Shown: positions 8,363 to 15,505, counted from the first letter of the stretch. The stretch is DNA of 15,505 nucleotides from JBHIBR01 sp046759145 [NCBI: Nitrospinota bacterium] (GCA_046759145.1 JBHIBR010000004.1:1-15505), one strand, 5' to 3'. The notes: a model not told the origin generated them from the sequence alone. Numbers and translations: made by a program.

Positions 8363-10831
8363 ATGGAACGCGTGCAGTTCAAGATCGGCGGGATGCAGTG
8401 CTCCTTCTGCGTGGAGAGCATCCACAAGGCTTACGCGCGCATGGACGGGGTGCTCGATGTGTCCGTGAGCCTCTCCCACGAGGAGGCGCTGGTCCAGTAC
8501 GACCCGGAGAAGGTGACTCCCACCGAGCTCAAGGACACCCTCAGCAGCATGGGCTACACCGTGCGGGACCCCCGGAAGGTCCACTCCTTTGAAGAGGAGG
8601 AGGCGGAGGTTCGCCGGCACCGAAACCTGCTGATATGGGCCGCAGGGTTCATGCTCGTTTCGCTGGGCCTCATGAGCGCCATGTGGCTGGGCGTCCGGCA
8701 GCCGTGGTTCAAGTGGGCGATGCTGGGCCTGGGCCTGGGCATGGTCTTCGGGGTGGGCTGGTACATCTTGATGATGGCGTGGGCGGCCCTCCGCCGGGGC
8801 ATCCTGAACCAGCACGTGCTCATGGAGTTCGGCGCCTTCGGCGGCCTGGCAGGTGGTGCGGTCGGGTTCTTCACGCAGCCCTGGCCCACGGGCGACTTCC
8901 TGGGGGCTGCGGTCTTCATCACCGCGTACCACATCCTCTCGGCCTACGTCTCCACGGTGGTCCGTACCAGGAGCTCCCAGGCCATCAAGAAACTGATGGA
9001 CCTCCAGCCCGCCATGGCCCGGGTCATCCGGAACGGCAGGGAAGAAGAGGTGCCCGTCGAGGAGGTCCGTCCGGGCGAGCTGGTGCGGATCCGTCCCGGG
9101 GAGAGCGTCCCGGTGGATGGCGAGGTGGCGGAAGGGCTCTCCGGTGTGGACCAGAGCCTGGTGACGGGCGAGTCCATCCCCGTCGAAAAAACCGTCGGGT
9201 ATGAGATCATCGGCGGCTCGGTGAACCAGACCGGCACGCTGCTGGTGCGGGTCACCAAGGTGGGGGAGGAGAGCTTCCTCCAGCAGGTGGCGCGCTCCAT
9301 CCAGGAGGCCCGGGCGTTGAAGCCGGGCATCATGCAACTGGTGGAGCATGTGTTGAAATGGTTCGTCCCGGGGGTCCTCATCGCGGCGGGGGCGGCATTC
9401 ACCCTCTGGACCCTGGGGTCATGGCTGGTGACGGGAGAGCCCAACGTCAGCCGGGCCATCTTCGCCACCCTGGCGGCCCTGGTGATGGGGTATCCCTGCG
9501 CCCTGGGGATGGCTACCCCCCTGGCCATGATCCGCGGCGGGGGCATCGCCGCCCAGAAGGGCGTCCTGATGCGCTCCGGCGAGGCCTTCCAGGTGTCCAA
9601 AGATGTGCGGAAGGTGGTGCTGGATAAGACCGGCACCCTCACCCGGGGCAAGCCGCAGGTGGTAGAGCTGGTGCCGGCGGGCGCTTACCAGGAAGGCCAC
9701 GTCCTGGCGCTTGCGGCGGCCGCCGAGAGTTCCTCAGAACATCCCCTGGCCCGGGCCATCGTCGAGAGGGCGGAGGGGGCGAGCTTCCCCGAGCCCCAGG
9801 ATTTCCAGGCCCTCCCGGGGCGGGGCATCAGGGCCACGGTCGAAAATAAGCCAGTGCTGGTGGGAAGCCCCCGATTCCTCGCCGAGGAAGGAATCGACCT
9901 CGCCTCGGTTCAGGAGCGTCTCGAGGCGATGGAGGGGCAGGGCCGCACAGTGGTGGCCGTGGCCGAGGCCGGCCGGCTGGCGGGGCTGATCGCCATCGCG
10001 GACACCCTGAAGGCCGATGCCGCCGAAGCGGTTGCCCGGATGAGCGACGCCGGCCTGGAGCCGGTCATGGTGACCGGCGACAACTGGCGCACCGCAAGGG
10101 CGGTGGCCTCCCAGGTGGGCATCACCGAGGTCATGGCCGAGGTGCTCCCCGACCAGAAGGCGGAGAAGGTCCGGGAGCTTCAGGGGCGGGGATACCGGGT
10201 GGCCATGGTGGGGGACGGCATCAACGACGCGCCCGCCCTCATGCAGGCGGACGTGGGGATCGCCATCGGGGCTGGCACCGACATTGCCATCGAGTCTGCT
10301 GACGTCGTCCTGGTCGGCGACCGGCTGGGTGGCGTGGTGGACGCCTACTACATTGGGAAGAGCAGCTTCCGCAAGACCCTCCAGAACGTCACGCTTGCCT
10401 TCGCCTTCAACGGCATCGGCGTCCCGGCGGCGATCACGGGGCTCGTTCACCCGGTCATGGCCATGGTCGCTATGGCGGCCAGCGTCACCACGGTCTTGCT
10501 GAACTCCTTCGGCGGAAAGCTCATCCCCCGGCGCGGGGGTGCCCCTCACCAAAGAGTCGAGGCTGAAGCGGCCCCGACTCCAGCAGCCGCTCCTGCGGGG
10601 GCCGAGGTGACGGCCTCCGATGGGGCGCGCACCTTCGCCTTCACCGTCGAGAGCATGCACTGACTCGGGTGCCTCTCGGCAATCGAGCGGGCGCTCGATA
10701 CGATCCCGGGCGTGGAGAGAGTGGAAGGTAACGTGAAGACAAAGCGCCTGGAAGTCCAGATCAGCGAGGAGGCTGCCACAGAAGACGTGGTCCGCATGAT
10801 GGAGCAGATCGGTTTTCCGGTGGAGGGCTGA
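8363..10831 (+). CDS. P1B-type metal ATPase with N- and C-terminal HMA domains, in-frame UGA at residue 767 (candidate selenoprotein)
   Basis: This heavy-metal P-type ATPase has an N-terminal HMA domain with M-Q-C-S-F-C (C13, C16), eight predicted membrane helices, actuator T-G-E at 268-270, phosphorylation motif D-K-T-G-T at 421-425, S-E-H-P-L with H460, and G-D-G-I-N-D at 617-622. The transport motif is Y-P-C (377-379), not C-P-C; the later signatures are F-N and M-A-A-S-V where copper pumps have Y-N and M-x-x-S-S. The frame meets UGA at 10661-10663, giving a conventional product of 766 aa, then continues for 55 codons as a clean second HMA domain ending at TGA 10829-10831. The UGA is exactly the first Cys of M-x-C-x-x-C. 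ATG 8363 follows TAGGGGGTGA by 5 nt; GTG 8354 is an alternative start. The catalytic ATPase is certain; the read-through is a supported inference. Confidence 0.93.
10661..10663 (+). other. in-frame UGA, candidate selenocysteine codon (U-x-x-C)
   Basis: The UGA sits in F-T-V-E-S-M-H-[UGA]-L-G-C-L-S-A-I-E-R-A-L, replacing the first metal-binding Cys of an HMA motif. The downstream small HMA protein has I-S-C-Q-G-C at the same place. The 55 codons after the UGA keep the HMA pattern to the end, and the true end lies 3 nt before the next gene. Replacement of Cys by Sec is the classic signature of bacterial selenoproteins. A single TGC-to-TGA change or base error is the alternative. Confidence 0.65.
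10682..10699 (+). promoter_or_regulatory. candidate bacterial SECIS hairpin
   Basis: ATCGAGC (10682-10688) and GCTCGAT (10693-10699) form a perfect 7-bp stem with the tetraloop GGGC, beginning 18 nt after the UGA; the loop starts 25 nt after it. Known bacterial SECIS elements place the apical loop roughly 16-37 nt downstream of UGA and need a G among the first loop bases, and both hold. CGGG (10666-10669) could pair with CCCG (10705-10708) as an outer stem. Palindromes are common in GC-rich coding DNA, so this supports but does not prove recoding. Confidence 0.55.
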
Positions 10832-10834
10832 GCG

Positions 10835-11485
10835 GTGGGGGACCTCGTCCGCTTCGTGGGGATTCCTGTGGGATTCGGCCTCCTTGGCTTCGTTGAGCCC
10901 TGCTCCATGGGGGCGAATTTCGTTTTTCTCGCCTACCTCCGGGAGCGGCCCGCCCCCGAGCGGCTGCGCCACGCTCTCACCTTCGTCCTGAGCCGCGCCC
11001 TCTTTCTCGGGCTCCTCGGAGGCGGGGTTGCGTGGCTGGGCCAGTCCTTTGCGGCGGGAGCCTTCCTCTACAGCGCGGGACTCGGGGCGCTCTACATCTT
11101 CCTGGGCCTGATGGGGCTGGGGATCTACTTTGGCCTCTTTATTTTCCCCATGGGCGACCCGGGGGCTTGGCTCCAGAAGAAGGCGGGCCTCTCCCTCCCG
11201 ATGGGCGTGGCCTTCGGCCTGAGCGCTCCCATATGCGCCGCCCCCCTCTTCCTTGCCCTGCTGGGCCAAGCGGGTTTGGCGGGGGTGGCCAATGGCTTTA
11301 TGTCCCTCGCCTTGTTCGGATTGGCCCTCTCGGCGCCACTGCTCGCCATCGCGGCATCGCGGAGGGCCTCAGACCTGCTGTCCCGCGTGGGGAGCCATTC
11401 GGCGCGGATGCCGCTTTTCGCGGGGGTCTTCCTGCTGCTCGTCGGCCTGTGGAGCGTCGTCGTGGGATGGAGGGGTTTCGCGTGA
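10835..11485 (+). CDS. CcdA/DsbD-like membrane thiol-redox protein
   Basis: This 216-aa protein has about six membrane helices of the DsbD gamma/CcdA (TauE/SafE-like) superfamily. It carries one cysteine near the first helix (V-E-P-C-S-M-G) and one about 110 residues later at the pseudo-repeat position (S-A-P-I-C-A-A-P-L), the pair that in CcdA and DsbD passes electrons from cytosolic thioredoxin across the membrane. The start is GTG at 10835, with GGAGG at 10822-10826 about 8 nt before it. The gap to the read-through stop of the ATPase is 3 nt, against 171 nt to the UGA, so gene packing favours an ATPase gene that truly ends at 10831. In this setting it could reduce the HMA thiol or selenol pairs, or a periplasmic partner; that role is inference. 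Confidence 0.85.
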   Translation: MGDLVRFVGIPVGFGLLGFVEPCSMGANFVFLAYLRERPAPERLRHALTFVLSRALFLGLLGGGVAWLGQSFAAGAFLYSAGLGALYIFLGLMGLGIYFGLFIFPMGDPGAWLQKKAGLSLPMGVAFGLSAPICAAPLFLALLGQAGLAGVANGFMSLALFGLALSAPLLAIAASRRASDLLSRVGSHSARMPLFAGVFLLLVGLWSVVVGWRGFA

Positions 11486-11519
11486 CTTTCGTCGGGGAGG
11501 GGATCAATGAACCACGGGG

Positions 11520-11942
11520 ATGTTGCACCCCGTCTGGGCTATGATTGCCATGGCCTTGAGCGTGAGCGCGGTCCTGGCGAACTCCTTCGGCGGGAGGCTG
11601 CCGGGCGCCGGCCCCCGGGCCGGAGCGAAGGTTCCCGCTCCGTTGGAGCCCCAGTGGGAATGGGGGCTCAAGAGAATTGGGACGCCCGGGGTGCCCGGTG
11701 GCACCGGCCGCCGGGTCAAGCGAGAGGAGGAGAAGCCCGTGGAACTCGAGCTGCGCGTGCCATCCATTAGTTGCCAGGGCTGCGTGGATAGCCTCCGCAA
11801 GGCCCTGACCAGCGAGGGCGCCGAGGCGGTCTCGGGCGACCCCGAGAAGAAGACCATCCGGGTCCGCTTCGACGAGAGGCACCTGGACGAGGGGAGGATC
11901 CGCGAGGCCATCCTGACGGCGGGCCACGTGGTGGGGGAGTGA
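11520..11942 (+). CDS. single-helix HMA-domain protein resembling the C-terminal tail of the P-type ATPase
   Basis: This is a 140-aa protein. Residues 3-25 match the last membrane helix of the upstream ATPase (H-P-V-W-A-M-I-A-M-A-L-S-V against H-P-V-M-A-M-V-A-M-A-A-S-V, both followed by N-S-F-G-G). A Pro/Gly-rich linker follows, then an HMA domain with I-S-C-Q-G-C from about residue 74. It looks like a membrane-tethered metal chaperone derived from a duplicated ATPase 3' end. The likeness continues a few codons upstream of the ATG (T-T-G) to an in-frame TGA at 11508-11510. ATG 11520 lacks a spaced Shine-Dalgarno. A well-placed ATG at 11507 (after GGGGAGGGGA) is in another frame, and loss of one G in the run at 11516-11519 would join them, so a frameshift or base error at the start is possible. 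Confidence 0.75.
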   Translation: MLHPVWAMIAMALSVSAVLANSFGGRLPGAGPRAGAKVPAPLEPQWEWGLKRIGTPGVPGGTGRRVKREEEKPVELELRVPSISCQGCVDSLRKALTSEGAEAVSGDPEKKTIRVRFDERHLDEGRIREAILTAGHVVGE

Positions 11943-11965
11943 GGGCCGGAAGCCCCGCGTCTTTT
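11943..11965 (+). terminator. weak terminator candidate at the operon end
   Basis: Immediately after the HMA protein stop, GGGC (11943-11946) and GCCC (11952-11955) form a short hairpin, followed after four bases by TCTTTTCCCC. The stem is short and the T-run is interrupted. No other strong feature is seen before the DUF3105 gene, so that gene may or may not belong to the operon. Confidence 0.3.
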
Positions 11966-12093
11966 CCCCTCTGCCGCTGCGACGGATCGGGGGGCAGTGT
12001 TAAACTCACCCCGGCTTCCTTCGAGCGCAGGCGGAGGGAGCAAAGGGCGTGGGAGCACCGGGCCAGCGCTCCCGGCCTGGAGGAGACGGGGCG

Positions 12094-12687
12094 ATGGCAG
12101 AGCTTTCTCGAAAGGACCGCAGGCGGCTTGAGCGCGAGAGGACCCGGGAGGAGCGGTTGCGAGAGCACGCGAGGAGGGTCCGGGGCCGGAGACTCAAGAG
12201 GGTTCTCACCTACGGCCTTTACGCCCTCGTGGCGGCCGCCGTGGTCTTCGGTCTCTACAGGTGGTTCACCCGGGAGCTGCCGGGGGAGTTCGTCACGAGC
12301 CTGGGCAACCAGCACATCTCCGACCGGGAAGGTCGAGGGGTGAGCTACAACACAGACCCCCCTACCTCCGGGCCCCACGTGCCCAACATCGCCCGCTGGG
12401 GGGTCCACAAGGAGCCCATCCCGAAGGCTCTCCAGGTCCACAACCTCGAGGACGGGGGTGTCCTGGTGCAGTACCGCTGCCGCGACTGCCCCGACCTCAT
12501 CGCCAGAATAGAAGCCATCGTCCGCCGCTACCCCGATCGCGTCATCGCCGCCCCCTACCCCGGGATGAAGCCTCTCATCGCCCTCACCGCCTGGGGGCGG
12601 ATCGACCGGCTCGATGCCTTCGACGAGGCGCGCATTGTGCGCTTCATCGAGGCCTTCCGGGGTATCGACCACCACCCGCGCCGCTAG
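12094..12687 (+). CDS. DUF3105 domain protein, membrane anchored
   Basis: This is a 197-aa protein. Residues 1-36 are a highly basic, Arg/Glu-rich cytosolic helix, residues 38-57 a single membrane helix, and the rest an extracytoplasmic DUF3105 domain, recognised by Y-N-T-D-P-P-T-S-G-P-H at 85-95, V-H-N-L-E-D-G-G at 115-122 and the terminal A-W-G motif at 167-169. The domain has no established function. It carries a C-x-x-C pair (Y-R-C-R-D-C, C129 and C132) and conserved histidines (H74, H95, H105, H116) that could bind metal or act in redox chemistry. ATG 12094 is chosen for GGAGGAG 8 nt upstream. It lies 151 nt after the metal operon on the same strand, compatible with a shared theme but not proof of one. 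Confidence 0.88.
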   Translation: MAELSRKDRRRLERERTREERLREHARRVRGRRLKRVLTYGLYALVAAAVVFGLYRWFTRELPGEFVTSLGNQHISDREGRGVSYNTDPPTSGPHVPNIARWGVHKEPIPKALQVHNLEDGGVLVQYRCRDCPDLIARIEAIVRRYPDRVIAAPYPGMKPLIALTAWGRIDRLDAFDEARIVRFIEAFRGIDHHPRR

Positions 12688-12896
12688 GGGGGTGGGCTTG
12701 TCCCCTCGATTGAGTCCTCCCCGCCCCGCGCCTGAGCCCTTCTCCACCGCCGCGTTCTCCTTCCGTCTGACGGACCCTGGCCTTGGGCGAGGGGGAGCTT
12801 GTATCATTAGGCCGCCCGCTGCACCGGATGGATTGCCTTCCTTGTTGGCGCGGCCAGCCGAGGGTCCCTGTGCGGGGAGAAGGGGAGGAAGGAGCG

Positions 12897-14570
12897 ATGA
12901 GCCCAGAGCCGAAGCGCTACAGCCACGAGATCACTCAGGGCGTCGGCCGCGCCCCCGCGCGCGCTATGCTCAAGGGGGTAGGCTTCACGGACGAGGACCT
13001 TCGCCGCCCCCTGGTGGGGATCGCCAACACCTGGATCGAGATCGGGCCTTGCAACTATCACCTTCGCCGGCTGGCCGAGAAGGTGAAGGAAGGGGTGCGC
13101 GCCGCGGGCGGCACGCCCATGGAGTTCAACACTGTCTCCATCTCCGACGGGATCACCATGGGCACCGAGGGGATGAAGGCTTCCCTCATCAGCCGCGAGG
13201 TCATCGCTGACTCCATCGAGCTCGTGGCGCGGGGCAACCGGTTTGACGCTGTAGTGGCCCTCTCCGGCTGCGACAAGACCATCCCCGGCACCGTGATGGC
13301 GCTGGCTCGCCTCGACCTCCCCTCCCTCATGCTCTACGGCGGCTCCATCATGCCGGGCACGTTCCAGGGCCACGACGTGACCATCCAGGATGTGTTCGAA
13401 GCGGTGGGTGCCCACGCGGCGGGCCGGATGACGGACGCCCAACTCCGCGAACTGGAGGGCAGCGCCTGCCCCGGCGCAGGGGCCTGCGGCGGGCAGTTCA
13501 CGGCCAACACCATGGCCACCGCCTTCGAGATCCTGGGCATCTCCCCTGTGGGGAGCGCCAGCGTGCCGGCCATGGACGTGCGGAAGGACGAGGTGGCCTT
13601 CGAGGCTGGAAGGCTGGTGATGGAGCTCCTCAGGCGGGACCTCCGCCCGAGCCAGGTCATCACCCGCGCCGCCCTGGAGAACGCCATCGCCGCCATCGCC
13701 ACCACGGGGGGCTCCACCAACGGCGTCCTCCACCTGCTCGCCATCGCCCGCGAGATGGGCATCCCCCTCGCCATCGAGGATTTCGACACAATCAGCTCCC
13801 GCACCCCGCTCCTGGTGGACCTCAAGCCGGGCGGCCGCTTCGTGGCCACAGACCTCTACCGGGCGGGCGGCATCGGCCTCGTGGCGAAGCGCCTTCTGGA
13901 CGGGGGTTTCCTGCACGGCGGCGCCCTCACCGTCACCGGGCGCACCATCGGCGAGGAGGTGCGCACTGCCGTCGAGACGCCGGGCCAGGAGGTGGTGAGG
14001 CCGCTCTCCCATCCCATCAAGCCTAACGGGGGCCTTGTCATCCTCAAGGGGAACTTGGCCCCCGAGGGATGCGTGGTGAAGGTGGCTGGCCACGAGCGGA
14101 TGACCCACCGCGGGCCTGCGCGCGTCTTCGACCGCGAGGAGGACGCCTTCGCCGCCGTCCAGGGCGGGGAGATCCGGCCGGGCGATGTGATGGCCATCCG
14201 CTACGAGGGGCCCAAGGGGGGGCCGGGGATGCGCGAGATGCTCGCGGTCACGGGCGCCATCGTGGGGGCGGGCCTGGGGGAGTCGGTGGCCCTCCTCACG
14301 GACGGGCGGTTCTCGGGCGCGACCCACGGCCTCATGGCGGGCCACGTGGCCCCCGAGGCCGCGAGCGGGGGGCCCATCGCGGCGCTTCGCGAAGGGGACA
14401 TCGTCTCCTTCGACGTGGCGGCCCGGCTCCTCGACGTGGAGCTCTCGGAGGAAGAGCTCCGCGCCCGGCTGCGCGGGTGGAAGCCGCCGGCGCCCCGCTA
14501 CGCGAGCGGCGTGATGGCCAAATACGCCCGGCTTGTCTCTTCTGCCGCCGAGGGGGCCGTCACGCGATGA
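12897..14570 (+). CDS. ilvD: dihydroxy-acid dehydratase
   Basis: This 557-aa enzyme has the normal IlvD length. It dehydrates 2,3-dihydroxyisovalerate and 2,3-dihydroxymethylvalerate to the 2-oxo acids in valine, isoleucine and leucine synthesis, in the cytosol. Fe-S ligand cysteines are in G-P-C-N-Y-H (C52), S-G-C-D-K-T (C125) and [10 protein letters not shown] (C197), and K127 matches the carbamylated Mg-binding lysine. The C-terminal G-R-F-S-G-A-T-H-G and P-E-A-A-S-G-G-P-I motifs are present. ATG 12897 has AAGGAG just upstream; the frame stays open upstream, but those residues do not fit the family N-terminus. No other ilv or leu genes are nearby, so it is a lone locus. In the 209 nt before it I see only a TATCAT-like -10 near 12797 with no clear -35. 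Confidence 0.97.
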   Translation: MSPEPKRYSHEITQGVGRAPARAMLKGVGFTDEDLRRPLVGIANTWIEIGPCNYHLRRLAEKVKEGVRAAGGTPMEFNTVSISDGITMGTEGMKASLISREVIADSIELVARGNRFDAVVALSGCDKTIPGTVMALARLDLPSLMLYGGSIMPGTFQGHDVTIQDVFEAVGAHAAGRMTDAQLRELEGSACPGAGACGGQFTANTMATAFEILGISPVGSASVPAMDVRKDEVAFEAGRLVMELLRRDLRPSQVITRAALENAIAAIATTGGSTNGVLHLLAIAREMGIPLAIEDFDTISSRTPLLVDLKPGGRFVATDLYRAGGIGLVAKRLLDGGFLHGGALTVTGRTIGEEVRTAVETPGQEVVRPLSHPIKPNGGLVILKGNLAPEGCVVKVAGHERMTHRGPARVFDREEDAFAAVQGGEIRPGDVMAIRYEGPKGGPGMREMLAVTGAIVGAGLGESVALLTDGRFSGATHGLMAGHVAPEAASGGPIAALREGDIVSFDVAARLLDVELSEEELRARLRGWKPPAPRYASGVMAKYARLVSSAAEGAVTR

Positions 14571-14572
14571 GG

Positions 14573-14613
14573 GGGGCCCGCAAGCGGGGAGAAGCTGAGG
14601 GCCCCAGGCTTTT
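14573..14613 (+). terminator. possible terminator after ilvD
   Basis: GGGGCCC (14573-14579) pairs with GGGCCCC (14599-14605), a 7-bp stem with a 19-nt loop directly after the ilvD stop, followed by AGGCTTTTCG. The loop is large and the T-run short, so the call is tentative. Confidence 0.35.
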
Positions 14614-14661
14614 CGTAGAGTTGCCGACCGGTTGCCCATTTGCGGAGCGCGGGAGGAGGCA

Positions 14662-14811
14662 ATGACATACAGGTTCAAGGCCGGGGATGCCGTGCGGGTC
14701 AAATTCGAAATCCGGCCCGGCCACATGCTCCTGGGCAGCTCCGGCGGACCGGCGGACTCCAAGATGCCGGTTCTCTCGATCGCTCGTTCCCTTGACCCGT
14801 TGCCTCCTTGA
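14662..14811 (+). CDS. small ORF (49 aa), hypothetical
   Basis: ATG 14662 follows a strong Shine-Dalgarno (GGAGGAGG, 4 nt before) and the frame ends at TGA 14809-14811. The start M-T-Y-R-F-K-A-G-D-A-V-R-V with a later R-P-G-H resembles the SH3-like barrel opening of nitrile hydratase beta-type and related small proteins, but the similarity ends after about 21 residues, so this may be a truncated or frameshifted remnant. Its stop overlaps the proposed TTG start of the deacetylase gene by two bases (TTGA), which suggests translational coupling, since that gene has no Shine-Dalgarno of its own. I do not assign a function. Confidence 0.45.
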   Translation: MTYRFKAGDAVRVKFEIRPGHMLLGSSGGPADSKMPVLSIARSLDPLPP

Positions 14812-15505
14812 TCCCTTTCGTCTTCAGCCCCGAATACACGCTCCGCCTGTGGGGGCTCGAGAGGCTCCACCCCTTCGACGCCAGGAAGTTCCAGCGGATC
14901 CGGGACGCCCTGGTGGCCGAAGGCTTGCGCCGCCCCGGCGACTTTGCGCCTCCTGAGCCGCTCGACAGGGAGGCGCTCCTCAGGGTCCATGAGCCGGCCT
15001 ACCTGGAGAGCCTCAGCCGGCCTTCTGTGCTGGGCCGGATCCTCGAGTTGCCCTTCCTTTCCCTCCTCCCTCGCTCGGTGGCGGAGCGGAAGGTGCTCGG
15101 CGTTTTTCTCCGCGTCACCGGAGGCACGGTGACGGCAGCGCGGCTTGCGCTCGAGCGGGGGCTTGCGGTCAACCTGGGCGGGGGCTACCACCACGCCTTC
15201 CGCGACCGGGGCCATGGATTCTGCGCGGTGAACGACATCGCGGTGGCCATCCGCGACCTCCAGGCGCGCGGGCTCATCCGGAGGGCGCTGGTGGTGGACG
15301 CCGACCTCCACCAGGGAGACGGCACAGCGGCCATCTTCCAGGATGACCCTAAGGTCTTCACCCTATCCGTACATGAGGAGGAGAATTTTCCCTTTCCCAA
15401 GATGCGGAGCGACCTGGACGTGGGCCTACCCTCCGGCGTGGGCGATGCCGATTACCTCGCCGCCCTAGAGGGGGCCCTGGAGGAGGCTGAGGCGCGCTTT
15501 TCGCC
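14808..15505 (+). CDS. histone deacetylase superfamily protein, class IV-like (3' truncated by window)
   Basis: 232 complete codons are visible before the window ends. The family core is clear: G-G-G-Y-H-H-A (tandem His 128 and 129), G-F-C-A-V-N-D-I-A at 137-145, and D-A-D-L-H-Q-G-D-G-T at 164-173, in which D166 and H168 should bind the catalytic Zn2+. E-N-F-P-F-P-K and S-D-L-D-V-G-L-P are typical of the bacterial HDAC11/class IV-like branch. These enzymes hydrolyse acetyl-lysine, acylamide or acetylpolyamine bonds; the substrate is unknown here. The frame is closed upstream by TGA at 14793-14795, so TTG 14808 (overlapping the stop of the 49-aa ORF) is the best start. The second half, including the remaining Zn-binding Asp and the active-site Tyr, lies outside the window. 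Confidence 0.9.
   Translation, partial: MIPFVFSPEYTLRLWGLERLHPFDARKFQRIRDALVAEGLRRPGDFAPPEPLDREALLRVHEPAYLESLSRPSVLGRILELPFLSLLPRSVAERKVLGVFLRVTGGTVTAARLALERGLAVNLGGGYHHAFRDRGHGFCAVNDIAVAIRDLQARGLIRRALVVDADLHQGDGTAAIFQDDPKVFTLSVHEEENFPFPKMRSDLDVGLPSGVGDADYLAALEGALEEAEARFS

Noticed and set aside
10661-10663. UGA reassigned to an amino acid throughout the genome
   Set aside because: Many genes here, including VWA, CsoR-operon members, ilvD and the 49-aa ORF, end cleanly at TGA where the family ends.
9734-11269. 511-codon open frame on the minus strand opposite the ATPase and CcdA-like genes
   Set aside because: Shadow of strongly supported genes; composition typical of antisense GC-rich DNA, no domain pattern.
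11483-11510. Two further TGA codons (end of the CcdA-like gene and upstream of the small HMA gene) considered as selenocysteine sites
   Set aside because: No protein-family similarity continues across the first, and the frame before the second is off-frame CcdA-like sequence; neither replaces a conserved Cys.
12807-15311. Very long open frame of 834 codons on the minus strand opposite ilvD and the deacetylase gene
   Set aside because: It is the antisense shadow of two clear GC-rich genes; its translation is low-complexity His/Arg/Gly/Pro-rich with no family motifs.

Overview
The window is GC-rich (about two-thirds G+C by eye), tightly packed bacterial DNA. It uses GTG and TTG starts next to good Shine-Dalgarno sequences, and most genes end in TGA, so UGA is a normal stop codon here. 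The mix of genes (gamma-glutamyltransferase, MoxR/CoxE pair, metal ABC transporter parts, MR/MLE enzyme, CsoR with a P1B ATPase, DUF3105, IlvD, class IV-like deacetylase) suggests an uncultivated high-GC Gram-negative-like bacterium. The phylum cannot be fixed from this sequence. No RNA genes, insertion sequences, integrase or CRISPR array were seen.

Layout. Positions 2-676 (+): 3' end of a gamma-glutamyltransferase gene, convergent with the next block. Positions 688-4936 (-): a metal-binding protein and ABC permease (ZnuA/ZnuB-like, no ATPase gene in view), followed downstream by a MoxR AAA+ ATPase overlapping a CoxE-like VWA protein. Positions 5237-6463 (-): a GAF plus class III nucleotide cyclase gene with visibly lower GC than its neighbours. 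Positions 6685-7779 (-): an enolase-superfamily MR/MLE enzyme, divergent from the next block. Positions 7975-11942 (+): the metal/redox operon. Positions 12094-12687 (+): a membrane-anchored DUF3105 protein. Positions 12897-14570 (+): ilvD. Positions 14662-14811 (+): a 49-aa ORF overlapping by two bases the start of a histone-deacetylase-family gene that runs off the window.

The most interesting region is the operon at 7975-11942. A sigma70-like promoter carries a CsoR-type operator (TACCCT / G5 / AGGGTA) on its -10 and start region. It drives a CsoR-family regulator, a P1B metal ATPase with a YPC (not CPC) transport motif, a CcdA/DsbD-like membrane thiol-redox protein, and a small one-helix HMA protein. 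The ATPase frame is interrupted by one UGA exactly at the first cysteine position of a second, C-terminal HMA motif (M-H-[UGA]-L-G-C). The frame continues as a complete HMA fold and ends 3 nt before the CcdA-like start. A perfect 7-bp hairpin with a GGGC loop lies 18 nt after the UGA, where a bacterial SECIS element is expected. I read this as a candidate selenocysteine-containing metal ATPase (U-x-x-C), possibly served by the neighbouring electron-transfer protein. A TGC-to-TGA nonsense mutation or base error remains the main alternative.

The small gene downstream repeats the ATPase tail architecture (last membrane helix, linker, HMA) but has cysteine at the equivalent position, so the ATPase 3' module appears to exist twice around the CcdA-like gene.
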